A stretch of 64,000 nt of DNA, from contig NZ_JACHCP010000010.1 in NCBI RefSeq assembly GCF_014207185.1, positions 62,001 through 126,000 on the forward strand, read 5' to 3'. Made by a program: the position numbers and the translations under genes. The notes beneath the pieces were generated by a model, which saw nothing but the letters and a program-made list of their open reading frames with translations, did not search any database and was not told the origin of the DNA. Position 1 is the first letter of the stretch. The number at the start of each line of letters is the position of its first letter. The stretch is from Rhodanobacter sp. A1T4. GTDB lineage: Bacteria; Pseudomonadota; Gammaproteobacteria; Xanthomonadales; Rhodanobacteraceae. Shown one piece after another: positions 46,420-54,840 of the stretch.

Positions 46420-47991
46420 ATGCGTTACCTGACTTCCTTGCTGCTGGCCGGCGCTCTTGCGCTGGCACCGATCATCCCCAGCCACGCCGATGACACGCCG
46501 GCACCGGACAAGAACGACGCCAGCAAAAAACACGCGACAGACGACGCCACGGCACCGAGCACCGAAAACGCTACCCGCACACAGCACAGCGTCAGCATCG
46601 GCGGCCACACGATCAAGTACACAGCCACCGCCGGCACACTGATCATCCGCGACGACAAGGGCCAGCCACAGGCCAGCGTGTTCTACGTGGCTTACACCGT
46701 CGATGGCGGCGGGATCGATGGCGCCAAGGCCGAAAAACGGCCGGTAACGTTCCTCTACAACGGTGGCCCGGGCTCCTCGAGCGTGTGGTTGCACATGGGC
46801 TCGTTCGCTCCGGTGCGTATCGAAACCGCCAGCCCCGAAGCAACCGGAGCGGCGCCGTACCATCTGGTACCCAATAGCGACAGCCTGCTCGACAAAACCG
46901 ACCTGGTGTTTATTGACGCCATCGGCACCGGCTATTCGCGCCCACTGGGCAAGGCCACCGGCAAGGATTTCTGGGGCGTCGATCAGGACATTTCCGCGTT
47001 CAGCCGCGCAATCCAGCGCTACGTCAGCATCAACAAGCGCTGGAACTCGCCAAAATTCCTGTATGGCGAAAGCTACGGCACCACGCGATCGGCGGCACTG
47101 GTCGATGCGCTGCAGGACCAGGGCATGAGTTTCAACGGCGTGATCATCATGTCGTCGATCCTCAACTACGGTATCCGCCTGCCCGGCTATGACGAGATCT
47201 ACATCGGCTACCTGCCGAGCTACGCCGCCGCGGCCTGGTTCCACAACAAGATTTCGAACAAGCCGGCGGATCTCAAGGCATTCCTCGAGCAGGTACGCAC
47301 GTTCGCACGCGGCCCATACGCCGCCGCGCTGGCGCAGGGACAGAACCTGCCGGACAACCAGCGCGACGCCGTGGCGCGTCAGCTCGCCGCCTATACTGGG
47401 CTATCGGTGCAATTCATCGAAGAGGCCAACCTGCGCATCGACCTCGGCCGCTTCCGCAAGGAGCTGCTGCGCGACCAGCGCCTGACGCTGGGCCGCTACG
47501 ACAGCCGCTTCACCGGCATCGATCCTGACGCCGCTGGCGAGACCCCCGACTACGACGCCTCCGACAGTGGCATCAGCGGCGCCTTCGTCAGCGCGTTCCA
47601 CGATTATCTGGACGGCCAGCTGAAATACCACAGCGACCTGGATTACCGCCCCACCTTTGGCGACATCAGCAAGGACTGGGACTGGAAGCACAAGGTCGCC
47701 GACCAGCACCGCCCCCTGCCAACGGCGTATGTGGCCGGTGATCTGGCGCATGCGATGCGTACCAACCCCGGCCTGAAAGTATTGTCGGTCAACGGTTATT
47801 ACGATTTCGCCACACCGTTCTTCATCACTGAATACGATCTGGCGCACATGAACCTCGACCCGACGCTGCGCGGCAACCTGCAGTTTCTGTATTACCCGTC
47901 GGGTCACATGATCTATCTCAACACCGATGCCCTGAAGCAGCTGAAGACCGACTTGTCGGGCTTCTACGATCACGCCGCACCCGCGCGTTGA
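46420..47991 (+). CDS. Secreted S10-family serine carboxypeptidase-like protein, copy 1
   Basis: A 523-residue secreted peptidase with signal peptide MRYLTSLLLAGALALAPIIPSHA. The alpha/beta-hydrolase catalytic triad of family S10 is readable: Ser218 in GESYGTTR, Asp462 in GYYDFATPF and His496 in PSGHMIY. The oxyanion motif NGGPGSSS is intact. Family members remove C-terminal residues from peptides at acid pH. It is followed after 30 bases by a close paralogue in the same orientation, so this is a tandem duplication. Confidence 0.92.
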   Translation: MRYLTSLLLAGALALAPIIPSHADDTPAPDKNDASKKHATDDATAPSTENATRTQHSVSIGGHTIKYTATAGTLIIRDDKGQPQASVFYVAYTVDGGGIDGAKAEKRPVTFLYNGGPGSSSVWLHMGSFAPVRIETASPEATGAAPYHLVPNSDSLLDKTDLVFIDAIGTGYSRPLGKATGKDFWGVDQDISAFSRAIQRYVSINKRWNSPKFLYGESYGTTRSAALVDALQDQGMSFNGVIIMSSILNYGIRLPGYDEIYIGYLPSYAAAAWFHNKISNKPADLKAFLEQVRTFARGPYAAALAQGQNLPDNQRDAVARQLAAYTGLSVQFIEEANLRIDLGRFRKELLRDQRLTLGRYDSRFTGIDPDAAGETPDYDASDSGISGAFVSAFHDYLDGQLKYHSDLDYRPTFGDISKDWDWKHKVADQHRPLPTAYVAGDLAHAMRTNPGLKVLSVNGYYDFATPFFITEYDLAHMNLDPTLRGNLQFLYYPSGHMIYLNTDALKQLKTDLSGFYDHAAPAR

Positions 47992-48021
47992 TCCGCACCC
48001 TATCGAAACGGAATGATCGCC

Positions 48022-49578
48022 ATGCGTAAACAGATTCTCGCCCCCTTCGCCCTTGCCCTGCTGTTGACGCTCGGCAGTGCCGTGCACGCCGACGACGACA
48101 AGCCAGCCGACGCCAAAGCGCAGAGCGACAAGGACAGCAAAAAAGATGTCCAGCCGATTCCGCCCGAACGCAGCGTGGTGACCAAGCACAGCGTGCGCAT
48201 CGGCGGCCGCACCATCAACTACAAGGCCACCGCTGGCACGTTGCTGATCAAGGACGACAAGGACAAACCGACCGTCAGCTTTTTCTATGTTGCTTACACG
48301 GTCGACGACGGCAAGCCGGGCAAGCGGCCGGTGACCTTCATGTACAACGGCGGCCCGGGCTCCTCGAGCATGTGGTTGCACATGGGTTCGTTCGGCCCGG
48401 TGCGCGTGGCCAACAAGGGTGACCAACCGATTCCGCCACCGCCATACCAGACCGTAGCCAACGACGACAGCCTGCTCGACAAGACCGACCTGGTCTTCAT
48501 CGACGCGCCGGGCACCGGCTACTCGCAACTGGTCGGCGGCGCCGAAGGCAAGAATTTCTACGGCATCGATCAGGATGCCGACGCATTCGCGAAATTCATC
48601 ACGCGCTACGTCAGCACCAACCATCGCTGGAACTCGCCGAAGTTCCTGTTCGGCGAAAGCTACGGCACCACGCGCTCGGCCGTGCTGGTGAAGGTACTGC
48701 AGGAACAGGGCATGGAGTTCAATGGTGTGGTGCTGATGTCGTCGATCCTCGACTTCAACGTCTGGGCCAACACCGGCGACGACCACGCCTTTATCGTCAA
48801 CCTGCCAACCGAGGCGGCGATTGCCTGGTATCACGACAAGGTTCCCAACAAGCCTGCGGACATCGCGAGCTTCCTCGCCGGCGTGCGCCAGTTCGCCAAT
48901 ACCGACTACACCCTGGCCCTGACCAAGGGCGACGCCATCACGCCGGCCGAGACCGATCGCGTCGCCAATCAACTGAGCCAGTACATTGGCCTGTCGCCGA
49001 CCTACATCAAGGACGCCAATCTGCGCATCGATCCCAGCAGATTCCGCAAGGAGCTGCTACGCGATAAGCGCCGCACGGTTGGCCGTCTGGACGGCCGTTT
49101 CGAAGGCATCGATCCCGATGCGGCAGGTGAGACACCCGAGGGCGACGCCGCCAGCGATGCGGCCACCGGCGCCTACCTCGCCGCGTTCAACCAGTACGCC
49201 AGCGACCAGCTGAAGTTCAGCGAAGAGCGTCCGTACCTTCCCAATAACTATGGCGTAATCAACGTCGGCTGGGACTGGAAGCGCAGCGCAGGCCACGGCT
49301 TCACCCAGGCGCCGTATGTCGGCTCCGACCTGGCTGCAGCGATGCGACGCAACCCGCATTTGAAAGTGTTCTCGGCGAACGGCTATTACGATCTGGCGAC
49401 GCCCTTTTACGCAACGCAATTCGATCTCGGCCACCTCGGCCTGGATCCGTCGATCAGCAAGAACATCGAATTCGGTTTTTATCCCTCCGGCCACATGATT
49501 TATTTCGACGTGGATGCACTGAAGCAGGTGAGGGCCGATCTGTCGCGCTTCTATGACGAGACCGTACCGAAGTCCTGA
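48022..49578 (+). CDS. Secreted S10-family serine carboxypeptidase-like protein, copy 2
   Basis: A 518-residue paralogue of the preceding gene. The ATG at 48022 gives a signal peptide (MRKQILAPFALALLLTLGSAVHA) with ACGGA nine bases upstream; an ATG at 48013 lacks room for a ribosome site. The triad is Ser213 (GESYGTTR), Asp457 (GYYDLATPF) and His491 (PSGHMIY), with NGGPGSSS. The two paralogues keep the catalytic blocks but differ much in the insert around residues 225-320, so substrate choice may have diverged. The phosphoesterase gene follows after 29 bases. Confidence 0.92.
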   Translation: MRKQILAPFALALLLTLGSAVHADDDKPADAKAQSDKDSKKDVQPIPPERSVVTKHSVRIGGRTINYKATAGTLLIKDDKDKPTVSFFYVAYTVDDGKPGKRPVTFMYNGGPGSSSMWLHMGSFGPVRVANKGDQPIPPPPYQTVANDDSLLDKTDLVFIDAPGTGYSQLVGGAEGKNFYGIDQDADAFAKFITRYVSTNHRWNSPKFLFGESYGTTRSAVLVKVLQEQGMEFNGVVLMSSILDFNVWANTGDDHAFIVNLPTEAAIAWYHDKVPNKPADIASFLAGVRQFANTDYTLALTKGDAITPAETDRVANQLSQYIGLSPTYIKDANLRIDPSRFRKELLRDKRRTVGRLDGRFEGIDPDAAGETPEGDAASDAATGAYLAAFNQYASDQLKFSEERPYLPNNYGVINVGWDWKRSAGHGFTQAPYVGSDLAAAMRRNPHLKVFSANGYYDLATPFYATQFDLGHLGLDPSISKNIEFGFYPSGHMIYFDVDALKQVRADLSRFYDETVPKS

Positions 49579-49607
49579 AACGCCACACCAGCGCGGTAAT
49601 TGATCAA

Positions 49608-51329
49608 ATGACTGACAAACCTTCCGACATACCACCCGTCGCCAACGACGAGCATCTGCCCAACCCACAGCGCCGCCGCCTGCTTGGCGGAATGGCCATC
49701 GCGGGAGTCGGCGTAGCGCTCGGTGGTACGGGTGCGGCAATCGCTGGCGGTCATGTGGCCAGCGTCTCTGCATCTGACTCAACGCATCCATTGCCCGATG
49801 GCGCGCTGGATGCGCTGCTGCGTGAGCACATCCATACCGTGGTGGTGCTCTACGCGGAAAATCGCAGCTTCAATAACCTGTTCGCCGATTTCCCCGGGCT
49901 GGAGAAACCGCTCAGCGCGCTGAAGCCTGACGACTATCTGCAGCGCGATCGCAACGGCGATCTACTACAGACGTTGCCGCCGATCTGGCAAGGTCTGGTG
50001 CCGCACAAGCAGGTGGTGAATCATCGTGCTTACCAGATTGGCGAAGCCGATATCACCGGCCTGCCCAACGCACCGTTCGCGTTGCACACGCCGGATGGCG
50101 AACCATTGCCACACGGCCTGGTAACCCGTGATCTGATTCACGCGTTCTATCAGAATCAGCTACAGATCAACGGTGGAAAAAACGATTGCTTCGTCGCCTG
50201 GGGCGACAGCGGCGCCATGCTGATGGGCCATTACGGTGACAGCTCGGTCAACCTGCGACTGTGGCGGCTGGCCGAGCAGTACACCCTGTGCGACAACTTC
50301 TTCATGGGTGCGTTTGGCGGCTCGTTCCTCAATCATCAATACCTGATCGCCGCGCAGCCGCCGTTCTATCCGAACGCGAAACAGAGCGTGGCCAAGGCGA
50401 GGATCGCGGTGACCGAGAGTGGTGAAGCCACCGACCATCGACTCAAACTGACCGATGATTCACCCGCCAGCGCGATGGATGGCAAAGCCAAGTTTGTCAC
50501 CGCCAATATGCTCACGCCGGATTTCTGGGCCGTGAACACCATGGGGCCGCCGTACTCACCCAGTTTCAAGATCGATCCGCATAATCCGGCGTTCGCCGAT
50601 ACCAGCAATCCCGCCACCTGCCCGCCGCAGACGCACAAGCATCTCGGCGACATGCTGTCGGCCAAATCGGTGGATTGGGCCTGGTACGGCGGCGCGTGGC
50701 AGGCAGCGCTCGATGGACACGGTGATGGCCCGCTCGACAACTATCCGGACGAACCCAACTTTCAACCGCATCACCAGCCGTTCAATTATTACGTCAACCT
50801 TGCACCGGGCAGCGAGGCGCGACGCCAGCACCTGCGCGATGGTGGGCTGGGCGAAACCGCGCCGGGAAATCGTTTTCTGGTCGACGTCGCCGCCGGCAAA
50901 TTGCCACCGGTGACGTTCTACAAACCGCAAGGCAATCTCAATATGCACGCCGGTTCGTCCGACATCGAAGCCGGCGATCGTCACCTCGCGCGGATGGTCG
51001 ATGCGCTGCAGAAAAGTCCGCAGTGGCCGAACATGCTGGTGGTGATCACGGTCGACGAGAATGGTGGCTGGTGGGATCATGTCGCACCGCCCAAGGGCGA
51101 TCGCTGGGGGCCCGGCACGCGCATCCCAGCCATCGTCGTGTCACCGTTTGCCAAACGCGGCCACGTGGATCACACCATCTACGACACCGGCTCGATCGCA
51201 CGCTTCATCACGCGACGCTTCGGACTTGAGAAACTGCCAGGACTGAAAATGCGCGAGGACGCGATGGTTGCGGCCGGTGGCCCGGCGCCGGGCGATCTCA
51301 TAGCCGCGCTGCATTTCCCGACCACCTGA
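49608..51329 (+). CDS. Tat-exported AcpA-type phosphoesterase (phospholipase C/acid phosphatase)
   Basis: A 573-residue phosphoesterase of the alkaline-phosphatase-like superfamily. A twin-arginine signal RRRLLGGMAIAGVGVALGG lies at residues 23-41. VVLYAENRSFNNLF carries the metal-binding Glu/Asn, GGSFLNHQY the central part, and VITVDENGGWWDHVAPP and GPGTRIPAIVVSPFA the C-terminal metal and phosphate residues. It most resembles the acid phosphatase AcpA branch; phospholipase C activity is the alternative. It follows the S10 genes by 29 bases and may be co-expressed. Confidence 0.9.
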   Translation: MTDKPSDIPPVANDEHLPNPQRRRLLGGMAIAGVGVALGGTGAAIAGGHVASVSASDSTHPLPDGALDALLREHIHTVVVLYAENRSFNNLFADFPGLEKPLSALKPDDYLQRDRNGDLLQTLPPIWQGLVPHKQVVNHRAYQIGEADITGLPNAPFALHTPDGEPLPHGLVTRDLIHAFYQNQLQINGGKNDCFVAWGDSGAMLMGHYGDSSVNLRLWRLAEQYTLCDNFFMGAFGGSFLNHQYLIAAQPPFYPNAKQSVAKARIAVTESGEATDHRLKLTDDSPASAMDGKAKFVTANMLTPDFWAVNTMGPPYSPSFKIDPHNPAFADTSNPATCPPQTHKHLGDMLSAKSVDWAWYGGAWQAALDGHGDGPLDNYPDEPNFQPHHQPFNYYVNLAPGSEARRQHLRDGGLGETAPGNRFLVDVAAGKLPPVTFYKPQGNLNMHAGSSDIEAGDRHLARMVDALQKSPQWPNMLVVITVDENGGWWDHVAPPKGDRWGPGTRIPAIVVSPFAKRGHVDHTIYDTGSIARFITRRFGLEKLPGLKMREDAMVAAGGPAPGDLIAALHFPTT

Positions 51330-51358
51330 CAACCATTGACGGAAGCCGAACGTTGACC

Positions 51359-52309
51359 ATGCGCGAGATGTATCCCGAGATCGAGCCGTACCGCACGCAA
51401 CATATCGCCGTCGATGCCCTGCATACGCTGCGCGTGGAAGAGTGCGGCAATCCCGATGGACTGCCCGTGGTGTTTCTGCACGGCGGACCAGGTGCAGGTC
51501 TGGCCACCTATCACCGGCGCTTCTTCGATCCGGCACGCTACCGCATCGTATTGTTCGATCAGCGCGGTGCCGGGCAATCGACGCCGTTCGCCGATCTCAC
51601 CGACAACACCACCTGGCATCTGGTCGCCGATATCGAAACCATCCGCGAACAACTAGGCATCGAACGCTGGGGGGTGTTCGGCGGCTCGTGGGGTTCCACA
51701 CTGGCGCTGGCGTATGCGCAGACACATCCCGAGCGCGTGCTCGGACTCGTGCTACGCGGCATCTTCCTGTGCCGGCCCGCGGAGATTCGCTGGTTCTACG
51801 AGGAAGGCGGCGCGTCATGGATCCTGCCGGAAAAATGGCAGCGCTACGCCGACGCCATTCCTGCCGACGAACGCGGCCAGATGATGGAAGCCTACTGGCG
51901 CCGACTCACCTCGGACGATGAATCCGTTCGCCTCGCCGCCGCAAAAGCATGGGGCGCGTGGGAAGGTGGCGCGATCACGCTGGCCGAAAGCCCCGAAACC
52001 GAAGCCAGTTTTTCCGCGCCCGAAGTTGCCGTGAGTTTGGCGCGCATCGAAGCGCATTACTTCCGCAACCACTGCTGGCTTGAACCCGATCAGCTGCTGC
52101 GCGACGTCGACAAGATTCGCCACATCCCCACCACCATCATCCACGGCCGCTACGACATCATCTGCCCGGTGAAAAACGCCTGCGATCTTGCGGCAGTGTG
52201 GCCCGAAGCCGAACTGCATATCGTGCTGGCCGGACACGCCGCGTCGGAGCCGGCGATCGTCGATCAGTTGGTACAGGCCACGGAGCGGCTGGCGGATCGC
52301 TACGTCTAG
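51359..52309 (+). CDS. pip: Prolyl aminopeptidase (proline iminopeptidase)
   Basis: Removes N-terminal proline from peptides in the cytoplasm. The 316-residue alpha/beta hydrolase has the oxyanion motif HGGPGAG, DQRGAGQSTP and the nucleophile elbow GGSWGS with Ser110; HGRYDIICP carries the Asp and LAGHAAS the His. It starts 29 bases after the phosphoesterase gene. A decayed copy of its 3' third lies about 1.6 kb away at 53902-54050, beyond the DUF2239 module. Confidence 0.95.
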   Translation: MREMYPEIEPYRTQHIAVDALHTLRVEECGNPDGLPVVFLHGGPGAGLATYHRRFFDPARYRIVLFDQRGAGQSTPFADLTDNTTWHLVADIETIREQLGIERWGVFGGSWGSTLALAYAQTHPERVLGLVLRGIFLCRPAEIRWFYEEGGASWILPEKWQRYADAIPADERGQMMEAYWRRLTSDDESVRLAAAKAWGAWEGGAITLAESPETEASFSAPEVAVSLARIEAHYFRNHCWLEPDQLLRDVDKIRHIPTTIIHGRYDIICPVKNACDLAAVWPEAELHIVLAGHAASEPAIVDQLVQATERLADRYV

Positions 52310-52377
52310 ATAACTTTCTGCACCGTTTTCAGACCATGGGTACCAACAGAAAAGCGGAACTACCGATACCAGCTGCT

Positions 52378-52731
52378 TCAAAGGTAAGAACCTGACGAGC
52401 CGAGAGGTATCCTCGCTCGCCAGAATGCTATCCGTCGCACGAGTTCCGCCCCGTAGTCGAAATCAGGTTCGGGGCGTTCCTGGATTTGTTCGACCACCTC
52501 GAACGCGAATCGTGCTTCCCCGTATTCACGCCAATCCGCCATCAATAACGAATTTCGGTGGACGCCCAATTGAAGCTCCATCCGATGGCGATTCAACGAA
52601 CCTGTCAGGTTGGTGCTTTGATCCAGCAGCATCCTGCCAGTGATCGCGTTACTGATGGAGAAGATGCCCATTCGCGGCAAGGCCAGTTTGTAGGCCAATT
52701 TGAGATCTTTTCTTCGGGCCTTGTCCGTCAC
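52378..52731 (-). CDS. Degenerate GIY-YIG domain protein
   Basis: A 117-residue small protein of the GIY-YIG family branch often found as stand-alone proteins in Xanthomonadales and Bacillus (LuxR-like GIY-YIG group). GIFSISNAITGRMLLDQSTN occupies the place of the GIY...YIG motif but reads GIF...LLD, and the catalytic Arg position (NLTGSLNRH) appears to be Ser. NSLLMADWREYGEARFAFEV is well kept. It is probably catalytically inactive and may bind nucleic acid or a partner. The GTG start overlaps the upstream stop (GTGA). Confidence 0.75.
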   Translation of the reverse strand: MTDKARRKDLKLAYKLALPRMGIFSISNAITGRMLLDQSTNLTGSLNRHRMELQLGVHRNSLLMADWREYGEARFAFEVVEQIQERPEPDFDYGAELVRRIAFWRARIPLGSSGSYL

Positions 52732-53135
52732 GACCCACTCTCCGCTTCAGTAACGCTTGCCCATACCGGCGCTGACAGGATGCTGATTTCCTCCCGGATA
52801 GCTGCAGGCCATAGGGCAATTTTCTCGTGGAACAGGGCAGCATTGGCTGCAAACAGGGCTCGAATCGCTTCTTCGAAATGAGGTCGATTACCGGCCATGT
52901 CGCGCATGAACTGATAGCACTTCTCTTTCGATTCCCGCACACGGTGCGCACCGTCTCGGTCGCGACGCGCGTCGTCGATCAACAGGCGCAGTGTCCCGCT
53001 TGCACTGCGTGACTGAAGAGCCAGCCATTCCCAATGACGAGGCAGCATCGTTACGTTGCGACTCACCTGCTGAAGTCTGGCTGGCGCGAGTGAGTCCGTG
53101 GTTTGGACGGCTGTTTTCTGAGAAGGATTCGTCAT
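52728..53135 (-). CDS. Truncated DUF2239 family protein
   Basis: A 135-residue protein that matches only the C-terminal half of its upstream neighbour. The shared core NVTMLPRHWEWLALQ with an LRLLIDDARR helix and a second helical block (YQFMRDMAGNRPHFEEAIRALF) is conserved, while the N-terminal domain is absent. Its ATG overlaps the upstream stop (ATGA), and its own stop overlaps the GIY-YIG gene's GTG, so all three are translationally coupled. The role is unknown; it looks like a diverged duplicate. Confidence 0.75.
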   Translation of the reverse strand: MTNPSQKTAVQTTDSLAPARLQQVSRNVTMLPRHWEWLALQSRSASGTLRLLIDDARRDRDGAHRVRESKEKCYQFMRDMAGNRPHFEEAIRALFAANAALFHEKIALWPAAIREEISILSAPVWASVTEAESGS

Positions 53136-53824
53136 TTGGCGGCTGCCCTTTCATCCGGCTTTGATGGCGAGACTTGCGTACCCTCGCTGGAGGCAAGCCG
53201 GATGACATGGTCACGCACGTCTTGCGGCCAACTGGCAATGAGTCCATCCAGCCTGGGCCGATCGTCCGCAAACAGTGCTCGAGCAGCATCCTCAAAACCC
53301 GCGAGGTTTCCCGCCAGTGCAGACATGAAACTGTAGGCGCGCTCTTGTGCTTTGCGAGCTTTGTCTTTGTGACCATGAACGCGCCGTGCTTCCTCGACCA
53401 GTTTGCGCAAAGCCACGGACGTACCGCCGGGCTGTGCCGCCAGCCATTCCCAATGCCGTGGTAACAGCGTTACCTCTCGGGCCACAACGCCCAATTTCGG
53501 TCGCCCCCGTCCCCGGCGTTGGTCGGCCGGAAGCGACAATCCAGCCGAATGTTCCGTGGGAAGTGCAGAGAGACCATGCTGTGCCGTCCCTTCGCCTCCA
53601 TCCATTGCCCCCGTGTTTGCAAACCGGGTGGCCACTTCTTCATCCGTCCCCCTCGTGTCGATATCGATCTGCTGGCCAGAGGTGTCGTCGAAGACGAGTA
53701 CCGGACCAACAGCGCCCCTTTCGATGGCATGTTTCACCGCCATCGCGACCGCCTGAAGTGGACCAGATGCTATGCGGTCGTACCCGTCAAAACACGTCCA
53801 GGAAGGCAAAAGCGCGCTTGTCAT
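53132..53824 (-). CDS. DUF2239 family protein
   Basis: A 230-residue member of DUF2239, a family without assigned function. The N-terminal domain reads CFDGYDRIASGPLQAVAMAV and GPVLVFDDTSGQQIDIDTRG. A linker carries RRGRGRPKLG, an AT-hook-like GRP core. The C-terminal domain begins REVTLLPRHWEWLAAQPGG followed by TSVALRKLVEEARR, a strand-helix-helix pattern that could be ribbon-helix-helix-like and bind DNA; this is my inference. It heads the coupled three-gene operon and lies behind a palindromic promoter. Confidence 0.82.
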   Translation of the reverse strand: MTSALLPSWTCFDGYDRIASGPLQAVAMAVKHAIERGAVGPVLVFDDTSGQQIDIDTRGTDEEVATRFANTGAMDGGEGTAQHGLSALPTEHSAGLSLPADQRRGRGRPKLGVVAREVTLLPRHWEWLAAQPGGTSVALRKLVEEARRVHGHKDKARKAQERAYSFMSALAGNLAGFEDAARALFADDRPRLDGLIASWPQDVRDHVIRLASSEGTQVSPSKPDERAAAK

Positions 53825-53850
53825 CGGAATATCCCGGCTTAGAAGACACT

Positions 53851-53870
53851 AATTATATCCGGGTATAATT
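53851..53870. promoter_or_regulatory. Operator-like palindrome in the DUF2239 promoter
   Basis: AATTATATCCGGGTATAATT is palindromic apart from two inner positions, a CCGG core between AT-rich arms. On the minus strand it supplies a perfect -10 box (TATAAT at 53857-53852), about 27 bases before the DUF2239 start. CCCGGATAAATT at 53885-53896 repeats one half. A repressor bound here would block the promoter; the operon's own DUF2239 protein is a candidate. Confidence 0.5.
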
Positions 53871-53901
53871 AAAAGTAAATAACACCCGGATAAATTTAAG
53901 T

Positions 53902-54050
53902 CGCCTGCGGCACGACTTCGACAAAACCGGCCGCGTCCTCACCCTCATCCACGATCACGACGACATCATCTGCCCGGTCAAGAATGCCTGCGATCTTGCC
54001 GATGTATGGCGAGAGGTGCTCTATATCGTGCTGACCGATGCCAGCTCAAA
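53902..54050 (+). pseudogene. Decayed duplicate of the pip 3' region
   Basis: Translated in frame it reads LRHDFDKTGRVLTLIH, then DHDDIICPVKNACDLADVW and REVLYIVLTDASS. This matches the intact prolyl aminopeptidase at LRDVDKIRHIPTTIIH, GRYDIICPVKNACDLAAVW and PEAELHIVLAGHAAS (52097-52248). The nucleotide match is closest around GACATCATCTGCCCGGT. Neither the start, the nucleophile nor the proper C-terminus is present, so it is a remnant. Confidence 0.8.
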
Positions 54051-54145
54051 CAGAACGAACATTAGCTCGCGGCAAGGTTTGAATATCCGGCACTTTGTCC
54101 GCACAAACGACTCATAAAGCTATTGCCATACGATTTGTCCCAACG

Positions 54146-54748
54146 ATGCTAACCCTGTTCAGTTATCCACTCTCCCGCAATGCATGGAAGGTTCGCCTGC
54201 TGCTCCAGCACTTGGGTCAGTCGTACCGAGCGGTGTCGGTGGATATTTTCGAGGGCGAAGGCCAGCGTGCCGAATACCTTCGTATCAACCCCACCGGCAA
54301 GGTGCCCGCGATCCAGCTTGACGATGGGCGCACATTGGCCGAGTCGAACGCGATTCTGGTGTATCTCGCCGATGGCACACCCTATCTGCCGGACGATTCG
54401 TTCGAACGGGCGACGGTTTTGCAGTGGCTGAGCTTCGAGCAGGAACAGGTGGAATCCAGAATTGGCACGCTGCGCTACTGGATGCATGCCGGCGAATGGC
54501 AGAAACGTTCACCCGAGTTGATCGAAAACATGCGCACAGTGGCGCAGCGCGCGCTCACCATTCTGGATCATCAGCTGGCGACGAGGCCGTTCATCGCCAA
54601 TTCGCATTACACCGTCGCCGATATGGCCCTGTTCGCCTACGCCACTTGCGCCGAGGATGTCGGCGTGCCGCTGGAACCCTACCCGCACTTTCGTGCCTGG
54701 ATCACACGCGTTGAGGCTCAGCCAGGTTTTCTCGTCCCGCCCGGATGA
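54146..54748 (+). CDS. Glutathione S-transferase family protein
   Basis: A 200-residue GST. The N-terminal thioredoxin-like domain opens MLTLFSYPLSRNAWKVRLLL, with SRNAWK in place of the usual catalytic Ser/Cys site, and contains the glutathione-binding GKVPAIQLDDGRTLAESNAI. The C-terminal helical domain holds PFIANSHYTVADMALFAY with the conserved N-capping box. The ATG at 54146 starts at the family boundary; an earlier ATG at 54095 adds 17 unconserved residues. It could use the glutathione supplied through GshA for detoxification. Confidence 0.9.
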   Translation: MLTLFSYPLSRNAWKVRLLLQHLGQSYRAVSVDIFEGEGQRAEYLRINPTGKVPAIQLDDGRTLAESNAILVYLADGTPYLPDDSFERATVLQWLSFEQEQVESRIGTLRYWMHAGEWQKRSPELIENMRTVAQRALTILDHQLATRPFIANSHYTVADMALFAYATCAEDVGVPLEPYPHFRAWITRVEAQPGFLVPPG

Positions 54749-54840
54749 GTCTGCGGCCTAGACAGGCCTTCCGTCACAGGCGGCCTTGAACCCGGCAGTG
54801 GCATACTCGGCGTTTACGTTTTGGCCGTTCCGGAGTTTGC

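Larger units (their letters stand above)
53825..54145. other. Intergenic region with promoter palindrome and pip remnant
   Basis: About 320 bases without an intact gene. It contains the DUF2239 promoter palindrome (53851-53870), a related half-site at 53885-53896, and a decayed piece of pip (53902-54050). The part after 54050 is the leader of the GST gene and shows nothing more. Confidence 0.65.

Noticed and set aside
47401-48972. 523-residue open frame antisense to the two S10 peptidase genes
   Set aside because: It spans the junction of two certain genes on the opposite strand and has no ribosome site or family match by eye.
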